NCBI RefSeq assembly: GCF_000208405.1
Contig: NC_015437.1
Location: forward strand, 434,001-498,000
Origin: Selenomonas sputigena ATCC 35185
GTDB lineage: Bacteria; Bacillota; Negativicutes; Selenomonadales; Selenomonadaceae
Length of the DNA stretch: 64,000 bases
Direction of reading: 5' to 3'
The position numbers and the translations under genes were made by a program. This document shows positions 8,296-16,413 of this stretch, piece by piece. Numbering within the stretch: the stretch's first letter is position 1; each line of letters starts with the position of its first letter. The notes under the pieces are model-generated. The model was given only the letters and a program-made list of their open reading frames with translations. It did not search any database and was not told the DNA's origin.

Positions 8296-9294
8296 ATGGA
8301 CATCGAAAAAATGCTCACCCTCGTCGAGGAGCGCCTTTCTCGCTGCAAGATTCTCGTCACAGGCGACGTCATGCTCGACAAATATTACTACGGCGAAGTC
8401 ACGCGCATCTCGCCCGAAGCGCCCGTGCCGATCAATCACATCACGCGCCAGAAGGAGACGCTCGGCGGCGCGGCGAACGTTGCGCACAACCTCGCGCTCC
8501 TCGGCTGCGACACGCTTCTCGCGGGCTTTGTCGGCGAGGACTACCATTGCCGCTCCTTGAAGGAAAAGCTCGTGGAAAACGGCATCGACCATGCGGGACT
8601 CGTGCCGACGAACCGCCCGACGACGACGAAGATGCGTATCATCGGCGGACATCAGCAGATGATGCGGCTCGACTTTGAGAGCACTGAGCCTCTCGAAAAA
8701 ATCTACATCGACAAATTCCTCGCCTTCGTGCGCTGCAAGCTCGCTGAGAGCATCGACGCCATCGTCGTTTCCGACTATGCGAAGGGAACGTGCAGCGAGG
8801 TCACGACGACGGCGATCATCGAAGCGGCGCACGCGCACGGTGTTCCCGTCATCATCGACCCCAAGGGCGCGAACTGGACGAAGTATCGCGGCGCCGACTA
8901 CATCACGCCGAATGTCAAGGAAATCAACGAGATCCTCATCGACCCCATCAAGAATACGAATGCCGAGGTGCTCAAGGCTGCCCACTACATCATGCGCAAG
9001 TATCGCATCAAAAATGTGCTCGTGACGCGTTCGGAAAGCGGCGTGACGCTCGTGCGCGAGGGTGAAGAAGTGCATATTCCGACGCGGGCGCAGGAAGTCT
9101 TCGATGTATCGGGCGCGGGCGATACGGTCATCGCCGTCCTCGCCGCTGGCCTTGCGGGCGGACTCAAGGGCAGGGACGCCGCCTTCCTTGCAAACCTCGC
9201 CGCAAGTGTCGTCGTAAGAAAGCTCGGCACCTACGCCGTGAGCCGTGAGGAGTTGAAGGAAGAATTGCGGAAACTGCCGCGCGAAGAAGCATGA
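8296..9294 (+). CDS. hldA: D-glycero-beta-D-manno-heptose-7-phosphate kinase (RfaE1/HldA), copy 2
   Basis: PfkB-family kinase, 332 residues. This copy matches the E. coli HldE kinase domain closely from memory: GDVMLDKYYYGEVTRISPEAPVP split into GDVMLDKYYYG and RISPEAPVP, then GGAANVAHN, TKMRIIGGHQQMMRLDFE and DVSGAGDT near 270. It therefore seems the better candidate for the true heptose-7-P kinase. It follows the GT9 gene by 31 bp with GGAAGGGAG before the ATG. The next gene is hldD. Two kinases in one operon is unusual. Confidence 0.9.
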   Translation: MDIEKMLTLVEERLSRCKILVTGDVMLDKYYYGEVTRISPEAPVPINHITRQKETLGGAANVAHNLALLGCDTLLAGFVGEDYHCRSLKEKLVENGIDHAGLVPTNRPTTTKMRIIGGHQQMMRLDFESTEPLEKIYIDKFLAFVRCKLAESIDAIVVSDYAKGTCSEVTTTAIIEAAHAHGVPVIIDPKGANWTKYRGADYITPNVKEINEILIDPIKNTNAEVLKAAHYIMRKYRIKNVLVTRSESGVTLVREGEEVHIPTRAQEVFDVSGAGDTVIAVLAAGLAGGLKGRDAAFLANLAASVVVRKLGTYAVSREELKEELRKLPREEA

Positions 9295-9348
9295 GTTTGA
9301 AGGGCGCGTTCCGTACGCGCCTTGCATGAAAAGAGAGAGGGGATCTTC

Positions 9349-10320
9349 ATGATCATCGTCACAGGCGGCGCCGGGTTCATCGGCAGCAATATCGTCAAGG
9401 AACTCAACCGCAAGGGCAGGAACGACATCCTCATCGTCGACGATCTCAAGGATGGGGAGAACTACAAGAACCTGCGCGGACTTCACTTCATCGACTACCG
9501 TCACAAGGACGACTTTTTAGAGAGCATCGAAGATGACGAATTCGGCGGCAGTGACATCGATGCCGTATTTCACGAAGGCGCTTGCTCCGATACGATGGAG
9601 TACGACGTCAACTACATGATGAAGGTCAACTACGAATATTCGAAGACACTGCTGCACTTCTGCCTGCTGCACCGCGTGCCGTTTCTCTACGCCTCGTCCG
9701 CCTCGACGTACGGCGCAGGCCGCCACGGCTTCACCGAGAACGACGCGGCGGAGGACGCTCTGAATCCTTATGCTTACAGCAAGCTCGCCTTCGACCGCTA
9801 TGTGCGTCAGGTCATGCGCGAGAGCCGCAGTCCGATCGTCGGTCTGCGCTACTTCAACGTCTTCGGCCCGCAGGAACAGCACAAGGGCAAGATGGCGTCA
9901 ATCTTCTACCAACTCTACCGCCAGCTCAAGGAAACGGGCGAAGCGCGTCTTTTCCGCGGCACGGACGGCTTCGACGACGGCGAGCAGCGCCGCGACTTCA
10001 TCTACGTCAAGGATGTCGTAAAGGTCAACTTCTGGTTCTGGGAAAACAAAGGGCCGTCCGGCATCTACAACTGCGGCACGGGCAAGGCACACACCTACAA
10101 CGAAGCCGCCGATGCCGTCATCGCTGCCTTGGGCAAGGGATATATCGGCTACCGCGATTTTCCCGAAGTGCTCAAAGGCAAGTATCAGAGCTTCACTGAA
10201 GCCGATCCGAAGCAGCTCCTGAAGGCCGGCTACGACGGAGGCTTCCACGATTTCCGCGCCGCCGTCAAGGAATACGTCGACTTCCTTGAGGACGGAGGAT
10301 ACTTCCGCTATGAAGAATAA
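9349..10320 (+). CDS. hldD: ADP-glyceromanno-heptose 6-epimerase
   Basis: Short-chain dehydrogenase/epimerase (323 residues) that converts ADP-D,D-heptose to ADP-L,D-heptose using bound NADP. The Rossmann motif TGGAGFIGSN is at 5-14. VDDLKDGENYKNL, the catalytic YAYSK, LRYFNVFGPQEQHKGKMAS and the RDFIYVKD segment are characteristic of HldD rather than other epimerases. The start is ATG 9349 after AGAGAGGGG; a longer TTG frame opens at 9322 but has no site. It overlaps gmhB by 11 bp. Confidence 0.95.
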   Translation: MIIVTGGAGFIGSNIVKELNRKGRNDILIVDDLKDGENYKNLRGLHFIDYRHKDDFLESIEDDEFGGSDIDAVFHEGACSDTMEYDVNYMMKVNYEYSKTLLHFCLLHRVPFLYASSASTYGAGRHGFTENDAAEDALNPYAYSKLAFDRYVRQVMRESRSPIVGLRYFNVFGPQEQHKGKMASIFYQLYRQLKETGEARLFRGTDGFDDGEQRRDFIYVKDVVKVNFWFWENKGPSGIYNCGTGKAHTYNEAADAVIAALGKGYIGYRDFPEVLKGKYQSFTEADPKQLLKAGYDGGFHDFRAAVKEYVDFLEDGGYFRYEE

Positions 10321-10828
10321 GGGCGTCCCCGCTGTATTCTTCGATCGTGACGGCACGCTGAACGTCGATATTCATTACCTGCATCGTCCTGAGGATTTCA
10401 TCTGGACGCCCGATACTCCCGCCGCCATCCGCCGCCTCAACGAATGCGGCATCCTCACCATCGTCGTCACGAACCAATCGGGCGTGGCGCGCGGCTACTA
10501 CCCGGAAGAGGACGTCCGCCGCCTACATGACTGGATGAATGAAGAACTGAAAAAAGAGGGCGCACACTTGGACGCCCTCTTCTATTGCCCGCACCATATT
10601 GACGGCAAGATTCCCGAGTACACAAAAAACTGCAGCTGCCGAAAGCCCGCCACAGGCATGATCGACGCCGCCTGTGCGAAGTACGACATCGACCGAACGC
10701 GTGCCGTCCTCATCGGCGACAGCGAAAGTGACATGGAATGTGCAAGACACGCAGGTGTGCGGGGCGTGCGGTATGAGGGCGGGAGTTTGCTGGATGTGGT
10801 GGAGCGAGTGTTGGGGATGTTGGGATGA
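10310..10828 (+). CDS. gmhB: D-glycero-beta-D-manno-heptose 1,7-bisphosphate 7-phosphatase
   Basis: HAD-superfamily phosphatase (172 residues) that removes the 7-phosphate between the kinase and adenylyltransferase steps. FFDRDGTLN at 10-18 supplies both catalytic aspartates. TNQSGVARGY, the zinc-binding CPHH...CSCRKP and GDSESDMECARHAG follow the GmhB pattern. ATG 10310 lies inside the end of hldD, implying coupled translation. With it the window has every step from sedoheptulose-7-P to ADP-heptose except GmhA. It is the last gene before the A+T-richer glycosyltransferase region. Confidence 0.93.
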   Translation: MKNKGVPAVFFDRDGTLNVDIHYLHRPEDFIWTPDTPAAIRRLNECGILTIVVTNQSGVARGYYPEEDVRRLHDWMNEELKKEGAHLDALFYCPHHIDGKIPEYTKNCSCRKPATGMIDAACAKYDIDRTRAVLIGDSESDMECARHAGVRGVRYEGGSLLDVVERVLGMLG

Positions 10829-10909
10829 ATCTGTTCATAGGAAGGGATATGAGTTATATACCTGGTATAAACATCTTTTGAGATTGAAACAAAAGGGGAT
10901 AATTATTTT

Positions 10910-12085
10910 ATGCGGCTTCTGTTAGCAAATTTTTCCAAGATGGTGGGTGACACAGGCGGTGCGGCGAAGGTGCATTGCAGCTTTGCGAACGAGATGAAGC
11001 GGCGCGGTCATGATGTGGCGATGGTGTTTTGTGATGATAAGATTGGCAAGCCGTTCTTTCCTGTCGATGATGGCATTGAATTATGCAACTTGCAGCATTA
11101 TGAAGATACAGATGTCGTTTTCCCGAAGTATCTGAAAGTCAAACGAGAGCTCGTTCGTGCCTTCAGTACGCGAAGAGGGCGTGCTGTGAACAATGGATTT
11201 GTTAAGACGTATCTGCTTGCACCGACAAAACGTGTTTTGGAAAGTTTCAAACCTGATATTGTCATTTGCTGGCAGACGCTTGCCAGCAAGATTTTTCTTT
11301 GTGACTTAGAAACGAAAATACCTGTAATCACTATGTCTCATGGCGATCCGGAAGATATTTTCCATACATACCCGCAGGAAGAAATACCGGCTTTGGGCAA
11401 GAGTACAGCATGTCAAGTCTTGCTGCCGTCCTTTGTGGAAGCAATAAAGAAACGTTTTCCCAATATGAAGACGGTGACCATCGGCAATGTAGTTCCGCAG
11501 TATGAAGAAGCAGCAGATTTGGGATGTGAGAAAGAACAATACAAGATCATTTTCATCGGGCGTCTGGTGAAAAATCACAAGAGGCCGCATCTGCTGATTG
11601 AAGCTTTTGCCAGACTTGCTGATGATTTTCCCGATTGGATTGTGGAAATCTGGGGGGGCGGTGCGAAGAAGTCGTATCAAAAAAGTCTGGAAACGTTGAT
11701 TCAGCGTGCGGGTTTGGAACAGCGAGTTTTTTTGAAGGGTACGACCCATGATGTCGCCTCTGTCTTGCAAAAGGGTGATCTATTCGTTTGTCCTAGCGCT
11801 TATGAAGGCTTTAGCTTAGCTTTAACCGAAGCCATGAGTATGGGACTTCCAGCGATTGGTTATAAGGATAGTATTTCTGTAAATGAATTGATTCAAGATG
11901 GCATCACTGGATTTCTTGCTGAAGATGGTGTAGATGGTATGGTACAAAGTATGAAAATGCTTATGGCAAATCAAGATTTGCGGGTGAGGATGGGGATGGC
12001 AGCAAGGGAATCAATGCGCCAGTATGAAGCCTCCGTAATTTGGGATGAATGGGAAAGCTTACTGGATGAATGTAGGAAATATTAA
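10910..12085 (+). CDS. GT4-family glycosyltransferase
   Basis: 391-residue GT-B transferase. The N-terminal domain starts with GDTGGAAKVHCSFANEMKRRGHDV. The C-terminal GT4 domain shows IIFIGRLVKNHKRPHLLIEAF and the E-x7-E donor site in PSAYEGFSLALTEAMSMGLP. It likely transfers a sugar to outer core or O-polysaccharide; the substrate cannot be told. An 81-bp gap with an A+T-rich stretch separates it from gmhB, with AAAGGGG upstream of the ATG. Base composition drops here compared with the heptose operon, suggesting a variable, exchanged region. Confidence 0.88.
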   Translation: MRLLLANFSKMVGDTGGAAKVHCSFANEMKRRGHDVAMVFCDDKIGKPFFPVDDGIELCNLQHYEDTDVVFPKYLKVKRELVRAFSTRRGRAVNNGFVKTYLLAPTKRVLESFKPDIVICWQTLASKIFLCDLETKIPVITMSHGDPEDIFHTYPQEEIPALGKSTACQVLLPSFVEAIKKRFPNMKTVTIGNVVPQYEEAADLGCEKEQYKIIFIGRLVKNHKRPHLLIEAFARLADDFPDWIVEIWGGGAKKSYQKSLETLIQRAGLEQRVFLKGTTHDVASVLQKGDLFVCPSAYEGFSLALTEAMSMGLPAIGYKDSISVNELIQDGITGFLAEDGVDGMVQSMKMLMANQDLRVRMGMAARESMRQYEASVIWDEWESLLDECRKY

Positions 12086-12174
12086 GGTGCTGGGAAAAAT
12101 TCCTTTGCGTAATCATAGTGGATCAATAGTGGATCAATCTGGTAATGCTTATTTTCGTTAAAATGACTCCAGCT

Positions 12175-13212
12175 TCAAAATTTATCCATCTCGGGACAGA
12201 TTCTGCTTTGGACGAAAGAACGGATCGAGGTGTGGGGAACAGCATCTTTATATCCTTTTTGAGCAAGCTCTCGGCGTAGCTCTTCATGATACAAGTAATA
12301 TTCAATTTTTTCTAGAAGATCATATTCATCAAGAAAAGAGATCGTAGAATCTGCTTGCAATATGCCGTCATCGATGTCTTTTTTGTAGATATGATCTGTC
12401 AGTTGGAAAGAGCCTGTTGCTAGGATCTCGAACGTTCTTGGATTTAGACCGAGATGTTCGATAGCACCGATGTTCAGACAAATTTTACTGCGGCGATATA
12501 TATTTGCCGTTTCGTTGCTGGAAATACGATGATTTAATAAGTAAGGAAATAACTTCGGATGCCTTTTTTGGTACTGCCACTTTTTCCAAAAATATTTTCT
12601 GTCATACCATGGTCCTGCGATAAGCATGGTCAGATGATGCTCCTGACTATATTTCGCTGTAGCATCCAATATAGTTGTCCGATTTGGTAGAGGGATGCCG
12701 ACAAAGGATATGTCAATATCTTTTATAGTTTCTTCGAAAAAGTATGCATTCTCGTCATAGCCTAAAGGACAATATGTAGAAGAGATGCTATATGTTTTTT
12801 GAATGAAAGGTACGTCCTTCGATTCAAAGCAAAAGATGTGCGAGAAATGGGGAATGATTTTACTAAAAAAAGGAAACCTGTTTATTCCATCCCATGTCCA
12901 TAAAAATTTAGGAATATGTAAAGATTCTAGATAAGAAAGAAGACATTCATCTAAATAAAGACCACTGAGGACAAGGATATAATCTGGCTGGAAGTTATCA
13001 TAGCAAAATCTTAATCGTGAGCATTGAGTGTATTCATATCTCTTTTTTGCGGCTTTGTAACCTAGTTTATAGAGTTTTCTTTCCCAGTAGCTACAATCTA
13101 AATAGAATTCGTTGCAATAAAAAAGTTGTGTACGATAGCCAATCTTTTGGAATGCAGATGATACACCGCTAGAATGTGAAAGATACGGGGGAGCTAGAAT
13201 CAGAATTTTCAT
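12175..13212 (-). CDS. CgeB-like glycosyltransferase
   Basis: 345-residue protein resembling the CgeB/DUF3880 group of GT-B transferases: N-terminal MKILILAPPYLSHSSGV, a middle WTWDGINRFPFF, and C-terminal RSKICLNIGAIEHLGLNPRTFEILATGSF, the usual spot for an acidic donor-binding residue. The start is ATG 13212 because the GAGG just upstream serves it; an ATG at 13224 is four codons longer. It is convergent with the GT4 gene and closely follows a GT9 gene. It is A+T-rich with codon use unlike the heptose genes. The sugar and acceptor are unknown. Confidence 0.72.
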   Translation of the reverse strand: MKILILAPPYLSHSSGVSSAFQKIGYRTQLFYCNEFYLDCSYWERKLYKLGYKAAKKRYEYTQCSRLRFCYDNFQPDYILVLSGLYLDECLLSYLESLHIPKFLWTWDGINRFPFFSKIIPHFSHIFCFESKDVPFIQKTYSISSTYCPLGYDENAYFFEETIKDIDISFVGIPLPNRTTILDATAKYSQEHHLTMLIAGPWYDRKYFWKKWQYQKRHPKLFPYLLNHRISSNETANIYRRSKICLNIGAIEHLGLNPRTFEILATGSFQLTDHIYKKDIDDGILQADSTISFLDEYDLLEKIEYYLYHEELRRELAQKGYKDAVPHTSIRSFVQSRICPEMDKF

Positions 13213-13224
13213 AGGGTACCTCAT

Positions 13225-14262
13225 TTATATCGAGCATATAACTTGATTGATTGTAGAGCAAATCATATTAGGCGTAATTTTTGTTAAACACTTTTTTTCT
13301 AAACAGGTGCGTGCCACCTCTGCGTTGCAGGTTGAACTGCATGTCATGTGCATGCTGATGGGATGGCAAAAAGGGCCTGCCCATCGTGAAGGTACATCTG
13401 TCGTAAAGAGCGCGATGGACGGCGTTTTCCTTGCACATGCTATATGCATGGGGCCGCTATCTGTAGCAATGACTAATTGAGCACGATCCAACAAGGCTAT
13501 GAGTTCACGTAAGGAGAGACAGCCGCTTAAATCATATATGTTGTTCGTTCCTTCTTGTTGCTTTAATGATTGTAGATATGACAACGGATGATCGTGGGAC
13601 AGGACAATCTCATAAGGATAATTTTTTTGAAGATGTTCAATCGCTGCCATGACTAAAGATGAAGGAATTGATTGAGCGGTTCTGCCTACCGGGGCAAATA
13701 CAATATATGGTTTCTCCTCGTTCAAGGATCGCCCTAACTGATGAAGCTTCGTTTTTACGGACTGCCACTCTTCTTCCGTCGGGGTAGATACATCGTAATG
13801 TGCATTTATGGACAATTGCATGCCTAAAGCTTGCCCTAGCTGATTGGCAATGGATTGAGGGCGATACTGTGTACCATAAGAGTCTAAATGAGGTAAAACA
13901 AGATGAAAATATTTCCGTTTGAGGTATTTTTCTTTGCATACGCCTGCACAAAAGGAGACTCTCAGAAACTTCAGCATACGAGCGTATAGCGATTGCCATG
14001 TGGTGAAGATGATAATATCTTGTTGGTGTAGTAGTCGAGCCGTTTTTAGGATTCCTGTGACAGATTTATCAATGGGACAAACACGAGAGACGTAGGGTAG
14101 ACGATCCACCATTTTTAAATTTCCTGGATGTGACATGATGGTGATTTCACATCCAGGAAATTGGTTTTTCAGTTCACGTAAGGCAGGTGTCAGCATAATC
14201 AGGTCACCCATGCCAGGAGTACCCTCAACCAATAATCGCATGTTGTTCAGATTGATTTTCAT
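13225..14262 (-). CDS. GT9-family glycosyltransferase (third copy, divergent)
   Basis: 345 residues from ATG 14262 (GAGGAGGG upstream; the frame extends to 14382 without a better site). N-terminal VEGTPGMGDLIMLTPALREL and the C-terminal donor motif IATDSGPMHIACARKTPSIALF mark it as GT9. It ends with a cysteine cluster (CSSTC..CLEKKC). It belongs to the A+T-rich minus-strand set with its two neighbours, so it probably acts on outer core or O-antigen rather than inner-core heptose. Confidence 0.82.
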   Translation of the reverse strand: MKINLNNMRLLVEGTPGMGDLIMLTPALRELKNQFPGCEITIMSHPGNLKMVDRLPYVSRVCPIDKSVTGILKTARLLHQQDIIIFTTWQSLYARMLKFLRVSFCAGVCKEKYLKRKYFHLVLPHLDSYGTQYRPQSIANQLGQALGMQLSINAHYDVSTPTEEEWQSVKTKLHQLGRSLNEEKPYIVFAPVGRTAQSIPSSLVMAAIEHLQKNYPYEIVLSHDHPLSYLQSLKQQEGTNNIYDLSGCLSLRELIALLDRAQLVIATDSGPMHIACARKTPSIALFTTDVPSRWAGPFCHPISMHMTCSSTCNAEVARTCLEKKCLTKITPNMICSTINQVICSI

Positions 14263-14284
14263 GAAGGGGAACCCTCCTCTGTTG

Positions 14285-15247
14285 TTAAATATCTTGCTCG
14301 GGATAAAAATATCTCTTGCATTCGACAAGGAAAGAATCAACAGCATCATCGTTTTCCTTGTGCATCTTATGGATTTGCTCAAACATCTTTTCGCGTGTAG
14401 CTAAGGCGTATTCAATCGCCTCTGGTGTATTGCCCCAAGCAATGCCGTAGCCTTCTTCTTCTTTTCCGATGCAATCGGTACGGGTTTTTCCTTCTTCAAG
14501 CATGACGATCGGGATGCAGCCGCACATGGCGGCGATGAGACTGTAGGAAGTGTACATATCATAGCAATAGCAATATTTTTTCTGATTGAGGATTTCTGCA
14601 ATCTCATGTTTGGAAAGTTTGTCGATGACGGGTCCGTCAAACTGCTTGGGCAAGTCCGCGCGGTCGTGTCCTTTGTGCACGATGTAGCAGCAGCCGGAAC
14701 GCTCTCCGAAATTTGTCTGTTTCCACATGTCTTCGTCTAGAGCTTGTAGATGTAATTTGCGCCCAGAAGGGTTTAATATCTCGTCGTTAAACAGTTCATG
14801 ATAAGTAAAAATGAGAGCATCCTTTGCGTAAGCGTTAGCGTCACCCTTGTAGGGATTGAAAAACAAAAGCCAGTAAATGGTTTTCTTGGCACGTAAAGGG
14901 TTTCCATAGACGATTTCAGGATAGATTACAATGGTTTCGTCATCAATTGTTGGGAGATACTTTTGCTGGCAACCTTTGACTGGAAAGTAGGCGTAGCCGT
15001 TGTAGCGAGGTTTTTTGGTGAACTTCGCCTTGGGAAATAATTGTGCCTTGAGTCGTCGAGGAATATCATGCCGTAAGAAGCAAATGTGATCGAATAAAAA
15101 CGTGGCATAGGATATAGGATATTTTCTTTTAAATGCGGTATAAAAAATTTTTGCATCATGACCGCGATCCATCAATAGTTTGCAGAGGAGGTGGAGAACA
15201 ATAGCGCCTCCACTAGTTTGTCGCGGGCTGACAATGAGAAATTTCAT
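14285..15247 (-). CDS. Putative glycosyltransferase-like protein
   Basis: 320 residues. MKFLIVSPRQTSGGAIVLHLLCKLL opens like a GT-B N-terminal domain (first 20: MKFLIVSPRQTSGGAIVLHL). A later segment CYDMYTSYSLIAAMCGCIPIVML resembles the donor-domain turn of such transferases (key residues YTSYSLIAAMCG). I do not recognise a precise family. It is the first gene of a three-gene minus-strand group with a 22-bp gap to the GT9 gene, and AAAGGATG precedes the start. It is likely involved in surface polysaccharide assembly, inferred from neighbours. Confidence 0.65.
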   Translation of the reverse strand: MKFLIVSPRQTSGGAIVLHLLCKLLMDRGHDAKIFYTAFKRKYPISYATFLFDHICFLRHDIPRRLKAQLFPKAKFTKKPRYNGYAYFPVKGCQQKYLPTIDDETIVIYPEIVYGNPLRAKKTIYWLLFFNPYKGDANAYAKDALIFTYHELFNDEILNPSGRKLHLQALDEDMWKQTNFGERSGCCYIVHKGHDRADLPKQFDGPVIDKLSKHEIAEILNQKKYCYCYDMYTSYSLIAAMCGCIPIVMLEEGKTRTDCIGKEEEGYGIAWGNTPEAIEYALATREKMFEQIHKMHKENDDAVDSFLVECKRYFYPEQDI

Positions 15248-15390
15248 AAGAAAAACATCCTTTCGTTTGGGTTGGGTGGTAATAAAGTGAATGAATTATG
15301 AATATATGAAAGAATTATTCACGGTGCGCCTAAGCACGACAATTGGCTAGAATCATATAAGTGTATGGCTGAAATTACCAGTGTATATGG

Positions 15391-15987
15391 TTATAAAAAT
15401 TTCCTTTTGGACCGTTTCCATTTAAATAAAGTCCATTCATATTTAATATGTTCTCCAATATTGATGAAAAATTTCCCGTTGATATTGAAGAATTCTTTGA
15501 ATGATTTTTCTAGAATCAAAAGGGAAAAACCGATAGCTATACTAGTAAAGGTGTTTGGAATCAGCGATTCAAGAGTTATCGGTTGAGAAAAGTGGATTTC
15601 ATAAACCTGTGTTTGGTTTATGTATGTTTGGAGAAGTGCCTCTCCAGAAATCACTGTTTCAGAGGGGTTATCATATAATGAAGCAGGTTGGAGTACTATG
15701 GCAGAGATAAGAGCGGATATCACGAAAAAGAGCAATGGAAGAAGCGTTATATCTTTAGTGAGGATGCTTTTGAGCATATATGTCACATATGCTGGCATGA
15801 TGGCTACAAAAGCAACTGCGACAAATGGAATGAAAAGGAGCGATTGTACTATATAAAATAGGAATGCAAGGAGAACGACTAGAAATATGCCAAAAAAACG
15901 TCGTTCGGGATCATTCTCGTTATATTTCCAACAATAACGTATGAGAACGAGTGCGCAAAGTATAAGCCAAATAGCCCCCAGGTTCAT
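15391..15987 (-). CDS. Small integral membrane protein, unknown
   Basis: 198 residues with about five hydrophobic segments: an N-terminal pair (AIWLILCALVLIRYC; FGIFLVVLLAFLFYI), two in the middle, and IAIGFSLLILEKSF near 150. It has a basic C-terminus (KWKRSKRKFL). GGGGA precedes ATG 15987. No family recognised. It stands upstream of the minus-strand glycosyltransferases and could be a flippase accessory or modifier of surface glycans, but nothing in the sequence proves that. Confidence 0.6.
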   Translation of the reverse strand: MNLGAIWLILCALVLIRYCWKYNENDPERRFFGIFLVVLLAFLFYIVQSLLFIPFVAVAFVAIMPAYVTYMLKSILTKDITLLPLLFFVISALISAIVLQPASLYDNPSETVISGEALLQTYINQTQVYEIHFSQPITLESLIPNTFTSIAIGFSLLILEKSFKEFFNINGKFFINIGEHIKYEWTLFKWKRSKRKFL

Positions 15988-16413
15988 TTTTTCACATCCC
16001 CACTATTTTGTGTTTTGTTGGCTTCGTCATATTAAGATAACGAAGAATCATGAATGTTTCAATAGACACGAGAGTTGGTGGTATGTTCGTAGAATGCGCA
16101 TAAGGGAATATGCGAGGTAAGAGTCGAATATAGTTTCATCACGGTAAGAGCGAAAATTGCTGAACGAGAATTGACATAGAACGAACGTCACCCTCATGGA
16201 TTTATGATAGTATAAAAATGGGTAAAAATCAATGTCTGAAGCAGGAATGTTAAAATGATTTACGGGCAGTTCTCTCCGAACTGCTCAATAATCATGTTGC
16301 GGGATTTAGGATGGCGGATTCTTCTGTGGAAATGGCTTTTGTACTGGAATGTCTTGTGATATACTTTGAGATGACAGTTTTCGACTGCATTCACCATACG
16401 AGGAGGCCTGGCA
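15988..16413 (+). promoter_or_regulatory. Divergent intergenic region with candidate promoter for the sulfatase-fold gene
   Basis: 426 A+T-rich bases between divergent genes. An extended -10 (TGA-TATACT, 16359-16364) with a weak -35 (TTTTGT, 16336-16341) points toward the gene at 16414, whose TTG is preceded by GAGGAGG at 16400-16406. I see no other gene or repeat here. Confidence 0.45.

Noticed and set aside
12110-12140. Tandem duplication ATAGTGGATCA
   Set aside because: Two short units only, in a convergent gap; could be chance.
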